64,000 nt of DNA from Holophagales bacterium (GTDB lineage Bacteria; Acidobacteriota; Thermoanaerobaculia; Multivoradales; Multivoraceae): positions 186,001-250,000 of the forward strand of contig VXZQ01000007.1 of NCBI GenBank assembly GCA_009845425.1. Direction: 5' to 3'. Numbering within the stretch: position 1 is the stretch's first letter; each line of letters starts with the position of its first letter. Both the position numbers and the translations under genes were made by a program. The notes under the pieces were generated by a model. It was not told the origin of the DNA. It saw only the letters and a program-made list of their open reading frames with translations, and made no database searches. Shown one piece after another: positions 1 to 7,504 of this stretch.

Positions 1-872
1 AGGATGTTGCCGTCCGGCTGGAGCGTCAGGCGCTCCGTGACGTGGAGGTCCTTCGTCGCGCCGCGCAGGAAGCCGTCGGGCCGGAAGTGCACCGAGTCGA
101 TGACTAGCGTGTCGCCTTCCCACCAGCCGATCGAATCGCCCAGCCAGCGCCGTTCCTCGGGGCTCGGGTGCTCGTCGTTCAGGCGGATGATCCGGGCGTC
201 GTGGACCATCTCGATCAGGATCATGATGTGGTCCTCGGTCTGCACGACCCGCTTGTAGTTGTTGTAGCCGCTCGGGAACGTCGGCGTGGCGCCGGTGAAA
301 CCGAGGATGCAGCGCTCGCTGATCGGCAGCGACTCCGGGCCGTCGTAGGGGCCGGCGATGTCGAGTTCGAGCCACCATGCGGTGCCGGTGTTCGGCCGCC
401 GCAGCTTGGCGCGCTCCGCGAACCTCGCCTTTGCCGCATCGGTCGTTTCCGGCATGCGGCCGTTCGGCGGGTCGATGATGATCGACGTCCGGAACTTGCC
501 GTCCACCGCGAACGTGTCCACGCCCCGGTCGAGCCAGAAGCTGTTGTAGCCGCCGACGTTGCCGGCAGCACCGGGTGAGCCGTCTCCGCCTTCCGGCGGC
601 GCCTCACGGTTCGGGTCGGAGACCTGGTGGCGGTCAGCGCGAGCCTTCGCCGCGTCGGCCGCGATCTTCTCCGCCTCTTCCGGCGTCAGGTACAGGTTCT
701 CACCGTACTCCTCCGGCCGCTGGAGCGGCGTCAGCGTGGCGGCGTCGTAGGTGCCGGTCAGATCGGGCTTGCCGTTGGCGGCTCGCTTGATCTCGCCTTC
801 GGCCGCGAAGGCTGGCGCCGCGAGCAGCAGCACGAGGATGGCGGCCACGGCCGCGGGAACTCGGACTTTCAT
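1..872 (-). CDS. Secreted protein of an uncharacterised family, tandem paralogue 1 (3' end outside window)
   Basis: The frame is open from an ATG at 872 to the window edge, so about 290 residues are visible and the C-terminus is missing. It begins MKVRVPAAVAAILVLLLAAP, a Sec signal peptide, followed by the AANGKPDLTGTYDAATLTPL segment and the NVGGYNSFWLD and FRTSIIIDPPNGRMPET motifs. All of these are shared with the two genes upstream. A GGAGG Shine-Dalgarno lies 7-8 bases before the ATG. It is the last visible member of a leftward run and starts 67 bases after the stop of paralogue 2. I recognise no enzyme motif. The family is secreted and probably periplasmic; its function is unknown. Confidence 0.85.
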   Translation of the reverse strand, partial: MKVRVPAAVAAILVLLLAAPAFAAEGEIKRAANGKPDLTGTYDAATLTPLQRPEEYGENLYLTPEEAEKIAADAAKARADRHQVSDPNREAPPEGGDGSPGAAGNVGGYNSFWLDRGVDTFAVDGKFRTSIIIDPPNGRMPETTDAAKARFAERAKLRRPNTGTAWWLELDIAGPYDGPESLPISERCILGFTGATPTFPSGYNNYKRVVQTEDHIMILIEMVHDARIIRLNDEHPSPEERRWLGDSIGWWEGDTLVIDSVHFRPDGFLRGATKDLHVTERLTLQPDGNI

Positions 873-904
873 TCTGCGTCCTCCTGTTTCGACTGGAAGC
901 CGAG

Positions 905-910
905 AGTGTA
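905..910 (-). promoter_or_regulatory. Candidate -10 element (TACACT) for tandem paralogue 1
   Basis: On the minus strand the sequence reads CCGCTACACTC, with TACACT 32 bases before the ATG at 872. The same hexamer at nearly the same distance precedes the genes starting at 3118 and 32267, and TGCACT lies at this distance before the gene at 5065. No convincing -35 box is visible, so this rests on recurrence and position only. Confidence 0.35.
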
Positions 911-939
911 GCGGAGGACGCCCCCTGCGGTGCAGCCTT

Positions 940-2016
940 CTAGTCGTTGCCGCCGCCGGTGCTCCCGGCCTCCGCGGCCGCCGCGTCGGCCTCGAGAATC
1001 CGCGCGCCGCGCAACGTGTTACCCATCGCGTAGTTGCCCTCGTGGCAGGCGTACTCATAGACGAGTTCCGGACGGTTCCTCCAGATGTACTCGCCGGACC
1101 AGGGCGTCTCCCAGGTGGCCGGGTCGGTCATCGTGAACCGGTAGAGGATGTCGCCGTTCGGCTGCAGGGTCAGGCGCTCCGTGACATGAAGCTCCTGGGT
1201 CGATCCGCGAAGGAACGTGCGGGGGTGGAAGTTCACCGAGTCGATGACCAGGGTGTCGCCCTCCCACCAGCCGACCGAGTCGCCGAGCCACTTGCGCTCT
1301 TCGGGACTGGGGTGCTCGTCGTTCAGGCGGATGATCCTGGCGTCGTGGTTCATCTCGATCAGGATCATGATGTGGTCTTCGGTCTGCACCACGCGCTTGT
1401 AGTTGTTGTAGGCGCTCGGAAGCGTCGGTGTGGCGCCGGTGAAGCCGACGATGCAGCGTTCGGTGATCGGCAGCGACTCGGGGCCGTCGTAGGGGCCGGG
1501 GCCGTCGATGTCGAGCCACCAGGCGGAGCCGTCGTTCGGCTTGCGGAGCTTGTCGCGGGCGGCCCTCCTCGCCTTGGCCGCGGGTGTCGTCTCCGGCATG
1601 CGGCCGTTCGGGGGGTCGACGATGATCGACGTGCGGAACTTGCCGTCCACCGAGAACGCCTCGGTGCCGATGTCCAGCCAGAAGAAGTTGTAACCGCCGA
1701 CGTTGCCGGCGCCGCCGCCCGAGCCGTCGCCGCCGATCGGTGGGGGCTCGCGGTCCGGGTCGCTGACCTGGTGGCGGTCGGCGCGGCGCTTGGCCGCGTC
1801 GGCCTCGATCTTCTCGGCCTCTTCCCTGCTCAGGAGCAGGTTGTCACCGTACTTCTCGGGCCGCTGCAGCGGCGTCAGCGTGGCCGCGTCGTAGTTGCCG
1901 TGCAGGTCGGGCCGGCCGCTGGGCATGCGCTTGATGTCGTTCTGGGCTCCGACCACGGGCGCCGTGATCAGCAGCAGGACGATGGCGGTCAGGGCCGACG
2001 GGACTCGGGCTTTCAT
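940..2016 (-). CDS. Secreted protein of an uncharacterised family, tandem paralogue 2
   Basis: This complete 358-residue protein has a Sec signal peptide (MKARVPSALTAIVLLLITAP). Conserved blocks shared with its neighbours are NVGGYNFFWLD (about residue 109), DGKFRTSIIVDPPNGRMPET (about 126), ERCIVGFTGATPTLPSAYNN (about 187), WWEGDTLVIDSVNFHP (about 251) and LVYEYACHEGNYAMGN near the C-terminus. It lies 22 bases downstream of paralogue 3 and is probably co-transcribed with it. The WWEGDTLVID block recurs in many unnamed acidobacterial and proteobacterial secreted proteins; this is recalled, not searched. Its single conserved Cys-His pair (ACHEGNY) could bind metal or heme, but no standard CxxCH is present. 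Function unknown. Confidence 0.9.
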   Translation of the reverse strand: MKARVPSALTAIVLLLITAPVVGAQNDIKRMPSGRPDLHGNYDAATLTPLQRPEKYGDNLLLSREEAEKIEADAAKRRADRHQVSDPDREPPPIGGDGSGGGAGNVGGYNFFWLDIGTEAFSVDGKFRTSIIVDPPNGRMPETTPAAKARRAARDKLRKPNDGSAWWLDIDGPGPYDGPESLPITERCIVGFTGATPTLPSAYNNYKRVVQTEDHIMILIEMNHDARIIRLNDEHPSPEERKWLGDSVGWWEGDTLVIDSVNFHPRTFLRGSTQELHVTERLTLQPNGDILYRFTMTDPATWETPWSGEYIWRNRPELVYEYACHEGNYAMGNTLRGARILEADAAAAEAGSTGGGND

Positions 2017-2038
2017 TCAGCGTCCTCCAGGGTTTCGA

Positions 2039-3118
2039 TCACTCGCCGCTGCCGGCGCCGGTGCTGGCCGCCTTGGCGGCCAGAGCGTCGGCTTCGAGCA
2101 CCCGCGCTCCGCGCAGCGTGCCTCCCATCGAGTAGTTGCCTTCGTGGCAGGCGTACTCGTAGACGTCCACGGGGCTGCGCTTCCAGATGTACTCGCCGGA
2201 CCAGGGGACGTCCCAGGTTGCCGGGTCCTCGATCGTGAACCGGTAGAGGATGTTGCCGTCCGGCTGCAGCGTGAGGCGCTCCGTGACGTGGGACTCCTGG
2301 GTGGCGCCGCGCAGGACGGCCTTCGGGTGGAAGTTCCGCGAGTCGATGACCAGTGTGTCGCCTTCCCACCAGCCGATGGAGTGGCCGAGCCACTTCCGCT
2401 CTTCGGGGCTCGGATGCTCGGCGTTCAGGCGCACGATCCGGGCGTCGTGGACCATCTCGATCAGGATCATGATGTGGTCTTCGGTCTGGACCACGCGCTT
2501 GAAGTTGTTGTAGAGGCTCGGGAAGGTCGGCGTGGCGCCGGTGAAGCCGACGATGCAGCGCTCGGTCACCGGAAGCGTCTCCGGGCCGTCGTACGGGCCG
2601 TGGCCCTCGATGTCGAGCCACCAGGCGGAGCCGTCGTTGGGCCGGCGCAGGCGGCGACGCTCGGCGGACCTCGCCTTGCCGGCTTCGGTCATCTCCGGCA
2701 TGCGACCGTTCGGCGGATCGAAGATGATCGAGGTGCGGAACTTGCCGTCGACCGCGAACGCCTCGGTTCCGGTCTCGACCCAGAACCGGTTGTAGCCGCC
2801 GACGTTGCCGGCGCCGCCCGTCGTTCCGTCGCCGCCGACCGGCGGCGGCTTGCGGTTCGGATCGGAAACCCGGTGCCGGTCGGCGGCATACTGGGCCGCG
2901 TCCGCCTCGATCTTCGCCGCGTCCTCAGGGCTCAGGAAGAGATTGTCGCCGTACTTCTCGGGCCGCTGAAGCGGCGTCAGGGTCCCGGCGTCAAACGTGC
3001 CGGTCAGGTCGGGCTTGCCGTTGGCGGCGCGTTTGACGTCGCCCTGGGCGGTCAGCGCAGGGGCCGCGATCAACAGCGCGAGGACGGCGATCAGCGCCGC
3101 GGGGAGTCGGACTCTCAT
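2039..3118 (-). CDS. Secreted protein of an uncharacterised family, tandem paralogue 3
   Basis: This 359-residue protein has a Sec signal peptide (MRVRLPAALIAVLALLIAAP) and is the first gene of the visible tandem triplet. It shares the blocks NVGGYNRFWVETGTEAFAVD, ERCIVGFTGATPTFPSLYNN, WWEGDTLVIDSRNFHP and YEYACHEGNYSMGGTL with the other two copies. A GGAGG-like site lies just before the ATG, and a candidate -10 (TACACT) lies 33 bases upstream. The 60-base upstream region closely matches the one in front of the Rieske oxygenase gene that starts at 5065. Tandem triplication points to gene dosage or substrate diversification. Function unknown. Confidence 0.9.
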   Translation of the reverse strand: MRVRLPAALIAVLALLIAAPALTAQGDVKRAANGKPDLTGTFDAGTLTPLQRPEKYGDNLFLSPEDAAKIEADAAQYAADRHRVSDPNRKPPPVGGDGTTGGAGNVGGYNRFWVETGTEAFAVDGKFRTSIIFDPPNGRMPEMTEAGKARSAERRRLRRPNDGSAWWLDIEGHGPYDGPETLPVTERCIVGFTGATPTFPSLYNNFKRVVQTEDHIMILIEMVHDARIVRLNAEHPSPEERKWLGHSIGWWEGDTLVIDSRNFHPKAVLRGATQESHVTERLTLQPDGNILYRFTIEDPATWDVPWSGEYIWKRSPVDVYEYACHEGNYSMGGTLRGARVLEADALAAKAASTGAGSGE

Positions 3119-3151
3119 GTTGGGTCCTCCGGATGTCGGTGGGATGGGCGG

Positions 3152-3157
3152 AGTGTA
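3152..3157 (-). promoter_or_regulatory. Candidate -10 element (TACACT) for tandem paralogue 3
   Basis: On the minus strand TACACT sits 33 bases before the ATG at 3118, within a module of about 60 bases (3119-3180) that is repeated almost unchanged at 5066-5125 in front of another gene. The repeat suggests a shared promoter or regulator site. No clear -35 is visible. Confidence 0.4.
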
Positions 3158-3197
3158 GCGGAGCAGCAGCCTTCGACTCGTTGCCGCTGACGGTCCA

Positions 3198-3692
3198 TCA
3201 CAGGATGATGCTTACGGCACCGTGCCAGGAGAGGTCTTCCATATCCAGCACCGCGCGCCGGTAGGCTATTCGGAGATCCTCGCCATCTCTCCTCAGGACG
3301 TACTCGACGCTGCCGACGTAAGGCGCTCCTTCGCCGCTCCGGAACCGGTAGACCAGGACGTTTGCGGAGACCGACAGTTGTCTGTCTTCGGTTTCTTCAA
3401 CCCGCACGTTGGAAACGAACCGGCGGGTCCGCGACCGCGGATTCTCGCGGTGGGAATGGCGGCTGTTCAATCGTGCCACCCGAGCGCGTAAACGCATGAT
3501 GTCGTCGTCGATGAACACCAGGTCCCGCCCGGGATCCCCTTCCGGCAAATCCGTGGAGGGAACCATGTACCGAGCGTCGTGCGTGAACAGATCGAGCCAG
3601 TCATCCAGCCTCCAGTCATCCAGAAGTGCTGCTTCCCTGAAAAGGAATTCCTCCACAATTCCTCGTAGAGCGGGGCGGCTGGTGGCCGTCAT
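3198..3692 (-). CDS. Aromatic-ring-hydroxylating dioxygenase, small (beta) subunit-like
   Basis: The 164-residue protein matches the NTF2/SnoaL-like beta subunits of Rieske ring-hydroxylating oxygenases in length and pattern. It has an N-terminal FLFREAALLDDWRLDDWLDL helix, then YMVPSTD, and FIDDDIMRLRARVARL around residues 60-75, and it ends in strands including RRDGEDLRIAYRRAVLDMED. Its ATG overlaps the stop of the alpha-subunit gene by four bases (ATGA), so the two are translationally coupled. Beta subunits are structural and do not bind the catalytic iron. The substrate cannot be read from sequence. Confidence 0.85.
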   Translation of the reverse strand: MTATSRPALRGIVEEFLFREAALLDDWRLDDWLDLFTHDARYMVPSTDLPEGDPGRDLVFIDDDIMRLRARVARLNSRHSHRENPRSRTRRFVSNVRVEETEDRQLSVSANVLVYRFRSGEGAPYVGSVEYVLRRDGEDLRIAYRRAVLDMEDLSWHGAVSIIL

Positions 3693-5065
3693 CGTGCGCT
3701 GGCCCGGTGCCCAAGGCCGTCAGCTTCCGAATCAGCCGCTGCGGCCTGCGACTCCGTGGGCTGCCCGTCCTGTACGTTGGTTGTGTTTCGGCCCAGCATG
3801 TTCGCGTGCCACTGTCGCCAGAATCCCCGCATCTGGAGTTCATCCGACGTTCCGGGCCGGGACTTGAGCATGCCCCTTGAGATGTCGGACCACTCGTTCT
3901 CGCTAGCGCGGAAACCGGTCTGACAGGACTCCAGGGCTTCGACGTCATCGGGTGTGGCAAAGCCGCCCGGTCCGAGAAAAGTCAGGTAGCTGTCGAGACG
4001 GGTCGCCAGCGCCGCACCCGACTCCTCCCTGGGCACGAGATGCCAGGCTGTGACCTCCATTCTGTCCGGTGCGACGGGTTCGATGTAGCGGATGCTGATC
4101 GCCACGAAGTCCATGATCAGCAGGTTCGGATAGATGAGGAGATTCCGGGAGGTGTCGGCCATCCGGAATGCGCGCTTCTCTCCGTACTCCCGTACCAGCC
4201 GGCGCCGGGTTCGCGCGATCCGCTCCTTGGCCTCCTCTCCGAACACAGGGTGCCAGCGGGCGATGGGACGGCCGTTCCGGGAGATGTTCTCGGACACGCA
4301 GTGACCGTTACCCAAAGCCCGCCCGGCGCCGGGCGGGCGGGCGGCCAGGCTGTCTCCGCTGTCGTCCGTCCCAAGACCGGCCATGTAGTCCACGTAGGTC
4401 CGATGGGTGGGGATCAGGTGGTATCCGTCAAGGCTGTTCTCGGCCAGCAGCTTCCAGTTGGCCTTGATGGCGTACTTGTTGGAACCGGGAACCACCCGCA
4501 TCCCTTCCTGGGTCTGGTCGACGACCAGGTCCAGATAGTCTCTGGCTCCCGCCAGGTAGGTTCTCAAGTCTTCGGCATCCGGGTTGAAGCTCACAAAGAA
4601 AAAGCCCCGGTAGCTGTCGACTCGTGCCGGCTTTTTCAGTCCGAGTTCGGCGGGGTCGAAGTTGGGGCCGTAGGCGTCCCTTCCGGGTACACCGATCAAC
4701 TCGCCCTCGGTGTTGAAAGACCAGGCGTGGTAGAAGCACCGCAGGATCTTGGCATTCCCCCCGTCGCGGCGGCAGATCATGGCGCCCCGGTGCGGGCAGG
4801 AATTGAGGAACACGCGCACCTGACCGTCCTTGCCACGCACGAAGAACAGCGGGCGTCCGGCGACCGTGCGGCGACGGTAGTCCCCGGGGCGCTCCACTTC
4901 CGATTCGTGTCCCAGGTAGATCCAGCACCGGTCGAAGATGAGTCTCCGCTCCCGCTGGAACAGATCCGGGGAAGCCATGCACGACCGATGGACCCTGAAG
5001 ACTCCGCGCTTCCGGTCGTCGATGACCAAGTCGCGGATGTCCATTGGCTCGGCTGCGTTCTTCAT
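3689..5065 (-). CDS. Rieske non-heme iron oxygenase, large (alpha) subunit
   Basis: The 458-residue alpha subunit has the Rieske pair CPHRGA and CFYHAW (C-x-H and C-x2-H, about residues 92-115) for the [2Fe-2S] cluster. The mononuclear iron motif AENSLDGYHLIPTHRT lies near residue 208 and supplies the bridging Asp and two His ligands. The start at 5065 (MKNAAEPMDIRDLV) follows an AGAGGA-like site; the frame stays open far upstream, but that extension is antisense to the neighbouring gene and is not credible. With the beta subunit it forms the terminal oxygenase of a ring-hydroxylating or demethylating system. No ferredoxin or reductase gene is adjacent, so electrons must come from elsewhere. 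Substrate unknown. Confidence 0.92.
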   Translation of the reverse strand: MKNAAEPMDIRDLVIDDRKRGVFRVHRSCMASPDLFQRERRLIFDRCWIYLGHESEVERPGDYRRRTVAGRPLFFVRGKDGQVRVFLNSCPHRGAMICRRDGGNAKILRCFYHAWSFNTEGELIGVPGRDAYGPNFDPAELGLKKPARVDSYRGFFFVSFNPDAEDLRTYLAGARDYLDLVVDQTQEGMRVVPGSNKYAIKANWKLLAENSLDGYHLIPTHRTYVDYMAGLGTDDSGDSLAARPPGAGRALGNGHCVSENISRNGRPIARWHPVFGEEAKERIARTRRRLVREYGEKRAFRMADTSRNLLIYPNLLIMDFVAISIRYIEPVAPDRMEVTAWHLVPREESGAALATRLDSYLTFLGPGGFATPDDVEALESCQTGFRASENEWSDISRGMLKSRPGTSDELQMRGFWRQWHANMLGRNTTNVQDGQPTESQAAAADSEADGLGHRASAR

Positions 5066-5097
5066 GTTGGTCCTCTGGATGACGGTGGGATGGGCGG

Positions 5098-5103
5098 AGT
5101 GCA
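5098..5103 (-). promoter_or_regulatory. Candidate -10 element (TGCACT) in a repeated promoter module
   Basis: On the minus strand CCGCTGCACTCCGCCCATCC lies 32 bases before the ATG at 5065. The surrounding sequence (5066-5125) is a near copy of 3119-3180, with one T-to-G change in the putative -10. It overlaps the 3' end of the upstream gene. Confidence 0.35.
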
Positions 5104-5109
5104 GCGGAG

Positions 5110-6147
5110 TCAGGAGCCTTCGATCCGCCGCCGCGGCAACGGCCGCTCCGGCACGTCCTCCAGCAGACCGCCGTGGCCGAGCGAGGTGATGTCGCGCCGT
5201 GTCAACCGATCGCCGACGAGCAGGCGGGGCAGCACGAGGTCGACGATGTTCCGCTTGGGGCTGCGGGCGCAGCCGGGGGCGCCGAGGACCGGGGTGCCGT
5301 AGAGTTCGGCGAGCAGCAGCAGGTTGCCGGGGTCGACCGGGGCGCCGTAGCAGATGACGGATCCGCCGGCGGCTTCGATGGCCGTCGGAGCGAGGTCGTG
5401 GCGATCCTGGATCGCCGTTTCGCCGGCGAGGATCAGGAGATCGACGTCCGGGGCGAGTTCGGACGCTGTCGCCGCGAGGTCCTCGGTCTCCTGCTCCCGG
5501 TCGATCGGCACGAAGCGCACGTGGGTGAGTTCGGCGCCGAGAGTGCCGAGCCGCTGCCGGAAGGCCTTCTCGAAGCCGGCGACCAACCGTTCGCGGCCGG
5601 CGGAGCGCCCGGCGGCGACGGTCCCGGACACGATCAGCCCCGTGGTGCTCGCGGGCAGCGGGTCGAGCCGGATCAATGGGCTCGCGGCGACCCTCTCCGC
5701 CGCGGCCACCGTGTCTTCGGACAGGGCGTAGGGGAGGATCTTCGTCGTCCCGACCATCTTGCCGGCGCGGGCCACACTGTGGTTGGGCAGGGTGGCAAGG
5801 GTGACGCCGTCGCAGTCGTTGATGCGATCGAGGCCCGCGGCGTCGACGCGCAGCACGCCCAGTGTCTGCGCGTGCAGGTTGACGCGCCCGGTCGTCGGCC
5901 CGCGCAGGTCGAGACCCGTTCCGGCAACCGCTTCGCTGACCCGGCGGGCGGCTTCGTTCTCGTCGACGTCGCCGGGTTCCAGCCGGGCCGCGAAGACCCG
6001 GTCGCGGCCGAGACCGGCCAGCACTTCCAGCTCCTCGTCGCCGAGCGCGCGGCCCTTCCGCAGCACGCGGCGGCCATCGTCGTCGTAGACGTTGTGGCCG
6101 AGGATTGTGCCGTGGGCCTCGGTGAGCGGCGTCGCTTCGAACTTCAT
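5110..6147 (-). CDS. Molybdopterin-binding domain protein (MoaB/MogA-like fold)
   Basis: The protein has about 345 residues. The N-terminal third begins MKFEATPLTEAHGTILGHNV and looks like a MoeA-type or binding-protein head. The C-terminal half carries the MoCF-like pattern, with GLIVSGTVAAGRS (about 205), DLLILAGETAIQDRHDLAPT (about 270) and GAPVDPGNLLLLAELYGTPV followed by GAPGCARSP. I chose ATG 6147 because the alternative at 6174 would run into the divergent gene's 5' region. Such proteins occur alone or beside molybdo-enzymes and are often annotated as molybdopterin biosynthesis or binding proteins; no molybdo-enzyme is nearby. Its downstream neighbour is the Rieske oxygenase operon. 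Exact role uncertain. Confidence 0.7.
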   Translation of the reverse strand: MKFEATPLTEAHGTILGHNVYDDDGRRVLRKGRALGDEELEVLAGLGRDRVFAARLEPGDVDENEAARRVSEAVAGTGLDLRGPTTGRVNLHAQTLGVLRVDAAGLDRINDCDGVTLATLPNHSVARAGKMVGTTKILPYALSEDTVAAAERVAASPLIRLDPLPASTTGLIVSGTVAAGRSAGRERLVAGFEKAFRQRLGTLGAELTHVRFVPIDREQETEDLAATASELAPDVDLLILAGETAIQDRHDLAPTAIEAAGGSVICYGAPVDPGNLLLLAELYGTPVLGAPGCARSPKRNIVDLVLPRLLVGDRLTRRDITSLGHGGLLEDVPERPLPRRRIEGS

Positions 6148-6197
6148 CGCTGGGCGTGAAACTACACCGTGCATCCGGCGATAGACTCCCGTTCCCC

Positions 6198-7355
6198 ATG
6201 GCCTCGGAGAACTACGGCCGGATCGACGGCTGGCGCGACGAACTGACCGAGTGGCGGCGCGACTTTCACCGTCACCCGGAGCTCGCCTTCGAGGAGGAAC
6301 GGACCTCCCAGATCGTGACCGAACGGTTGCGGTCCTTCGGCATCGAGGAGGTTCATCACGGCATCGCCAAAACGGGAGTCGTCGCGACGATCCGGGCCGG
6401 TAGTTCGGATCGCGCGGTGGCGTTGCGGGCCGACATGGACGCGCTGCCGATCCAGGAGCAGAACCACTTCGGGCACTGCTCGACCGCGCCCGGAAAGATG
6501 CATGCCTGCGGCCACGACGGCCACACCGCGATGCTGCTGGGCGCGGCCCGCTACCTCGCGGAAACCCGCAACTTCGACGGCAGGGTGCAGCTCATCTTCC
6601 AGCCGGCGGAGGAGAAGGACGGCGGCGCCGGGGTCATGGTGCGGGAAGGGCTGTTCGAGCGCTTCCCGGCGGACAAGGTCTTCGGCCTGCACAACTTTCC
6701 GGGCGTGCCGACCGGCGCCTTCGCGACCAACAGCGGTCCCTTCATGGCCGCGATCGACCAGTTCGAGATCGAGATCCGGGGCCGTGGAACACACGGCGCC
6801 TGGCCGCACAGCGGCATCGACCCGATCGTCGCCGCGTCCCAGGTCGTGCTGGGTCTCCAGACCCTGGTGTCGCGCAACGTCGATCCCCGGCGACGGGCAG
6901 TGGTGTCGGTGACGATGAGCCATGCCGGCGAGGCCTTCAACGTGATCCCCGAGACGGCGTATCTTGCCGGCGGCGTGCGCTCCTTCCTGCGCGACGTGCA
7001 GGACACGCTAGAACTGGGGCTGGAACGGGTCGTCCACGGCGTCTGCGCCGCCCACGGCGCCTCGGCCAAGGTGGACTACGAGCGCTACTACCCGGCGACG
7101 ATCAACGCGCCGCGCGAGACGGAGGAGATGGCCGCCGCGGCGCTCAGCATGGGCTGGGAGGTCGACACGGAGATGGAGCCGCTGATGGGCTCCGACGACT
7201 TCGCGTTCCTGGCGGAGGAGCGTCCGGGGTCCTTCATGATGATCGGCAACGGCGACAGCGAGATGCTGCACACGCCGAGGTACGACTTCAACGACGAGCT
7301 GCTGACCATCGGCGCCAAGTACTGGGCGCGGCTGGCCGAAAGTCAGCTTTCGTAG
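6198..7355 (+). CDS. M20-family amidohydrolase (hippurate/IAA-amino-acid hydrolase type)
   Basis: The 385-residue zinc peptidase-like amidohydrolase has DFHRHPELAFEEE at the N-terminus, ALRADMDALPIQE, the metal-binding HACGHDGHTAMLLGAA (about residue 95), QPAEEKDGGAGVMV with the metal-bridging Glu pair (about 132), RGTHGAWPHSGIDPI in the lid domain, and GSDDFAFLAEERPG with the C-terminal HTPRYDFNDE. These are the signatures of hippurate hydrolase and carboxypeptidase Ss1-like enzymes, which cleave N-acyl amino acids. I chose ATG 6198 (MASENYGRID); an earlier in-frame ATG at 6156 would overlap the divergent gene's promoter. No signal peptide is seen, so it is cytoplasmic. Confidence 0.93.
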   Translation: MASENYGRIDGWRDELTEWRRDFHRHPELAFEEERTSQIVTERLRSFGIEEVHHGIAKTGVVATIRAGSSDRAVALRADMDALPIQEQNHFGHCSTAPGKMHACGHDGHTAMLLGAARYLAETRNFDGRVQLIFQPAEEKDGGAGVMVREGLFERFPADKVFGLHNFPGVPTGAFATNSGPFMAAIDQFEIEIRGRGTHGAWPHSGIDPIVAASQVVLGLQTLVSRNVDPRRRAVVSVTMSHAGEAFNVIPETAYLAGGVRSFLRDVQDTLELGLERVVHGVCAAHGASAKVDYERYYPATINAPRETEEMAAAALSMGWEVDTEMEPLMGSDDFAFLAEERPGSFMMIGNGDSEMLHTPRYDFNDELLTIGAKYWARLAESQLS

Positions 7356-7372
7356 CGCCGTCCGGAAACAAA

Positions 7373-7408
7373 GCCCGCGCCTGGGGCGTATTCCCTGATG
7401 ACGCGGGC
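7373..7408. terminator. Weak hairpin between the amidohydrolase and the RND operon
   Basis: The perfect 7-base arms GCCCGCG (7373-7379) and CGCGGGC (7402-7408) flank a 22-base loop. There is no T-run after the stem, so this is at best a Rho-independent-like structure. The rest of 7356-7504 shows nothing clear apart from a weak ribosome site before 7505. Confidence 0.25.
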
Positions 7409-7504
7409 GGTTGGCCGGGTGAACAAGCCCCGGTTTCTCAATACTCTCTCCAAGGAGCTGGTCGCCGCCCGCGCTGCCCTCTAAAAGGAACTTGAAAGAA
7501 AGCC

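Noticed and set aside
751..3190. Long plus-strand frames across the triplicated secreted genes
   Set aside because: They mirror the minus-strand paralogues, lack ribosome sites and have no recognisable fold; the repeated similarity among them only reflects the duplicated genes beneath.
5066..6199. N-terminal extension of the Rieske alpha frame reaching 6199
   Set aside because: The added residues are Arg/Pro/Gly-rich and antisense or out of frame to the molybdopterin-binding gene; ATG 5065 has a ribosome site and the conserved family start.
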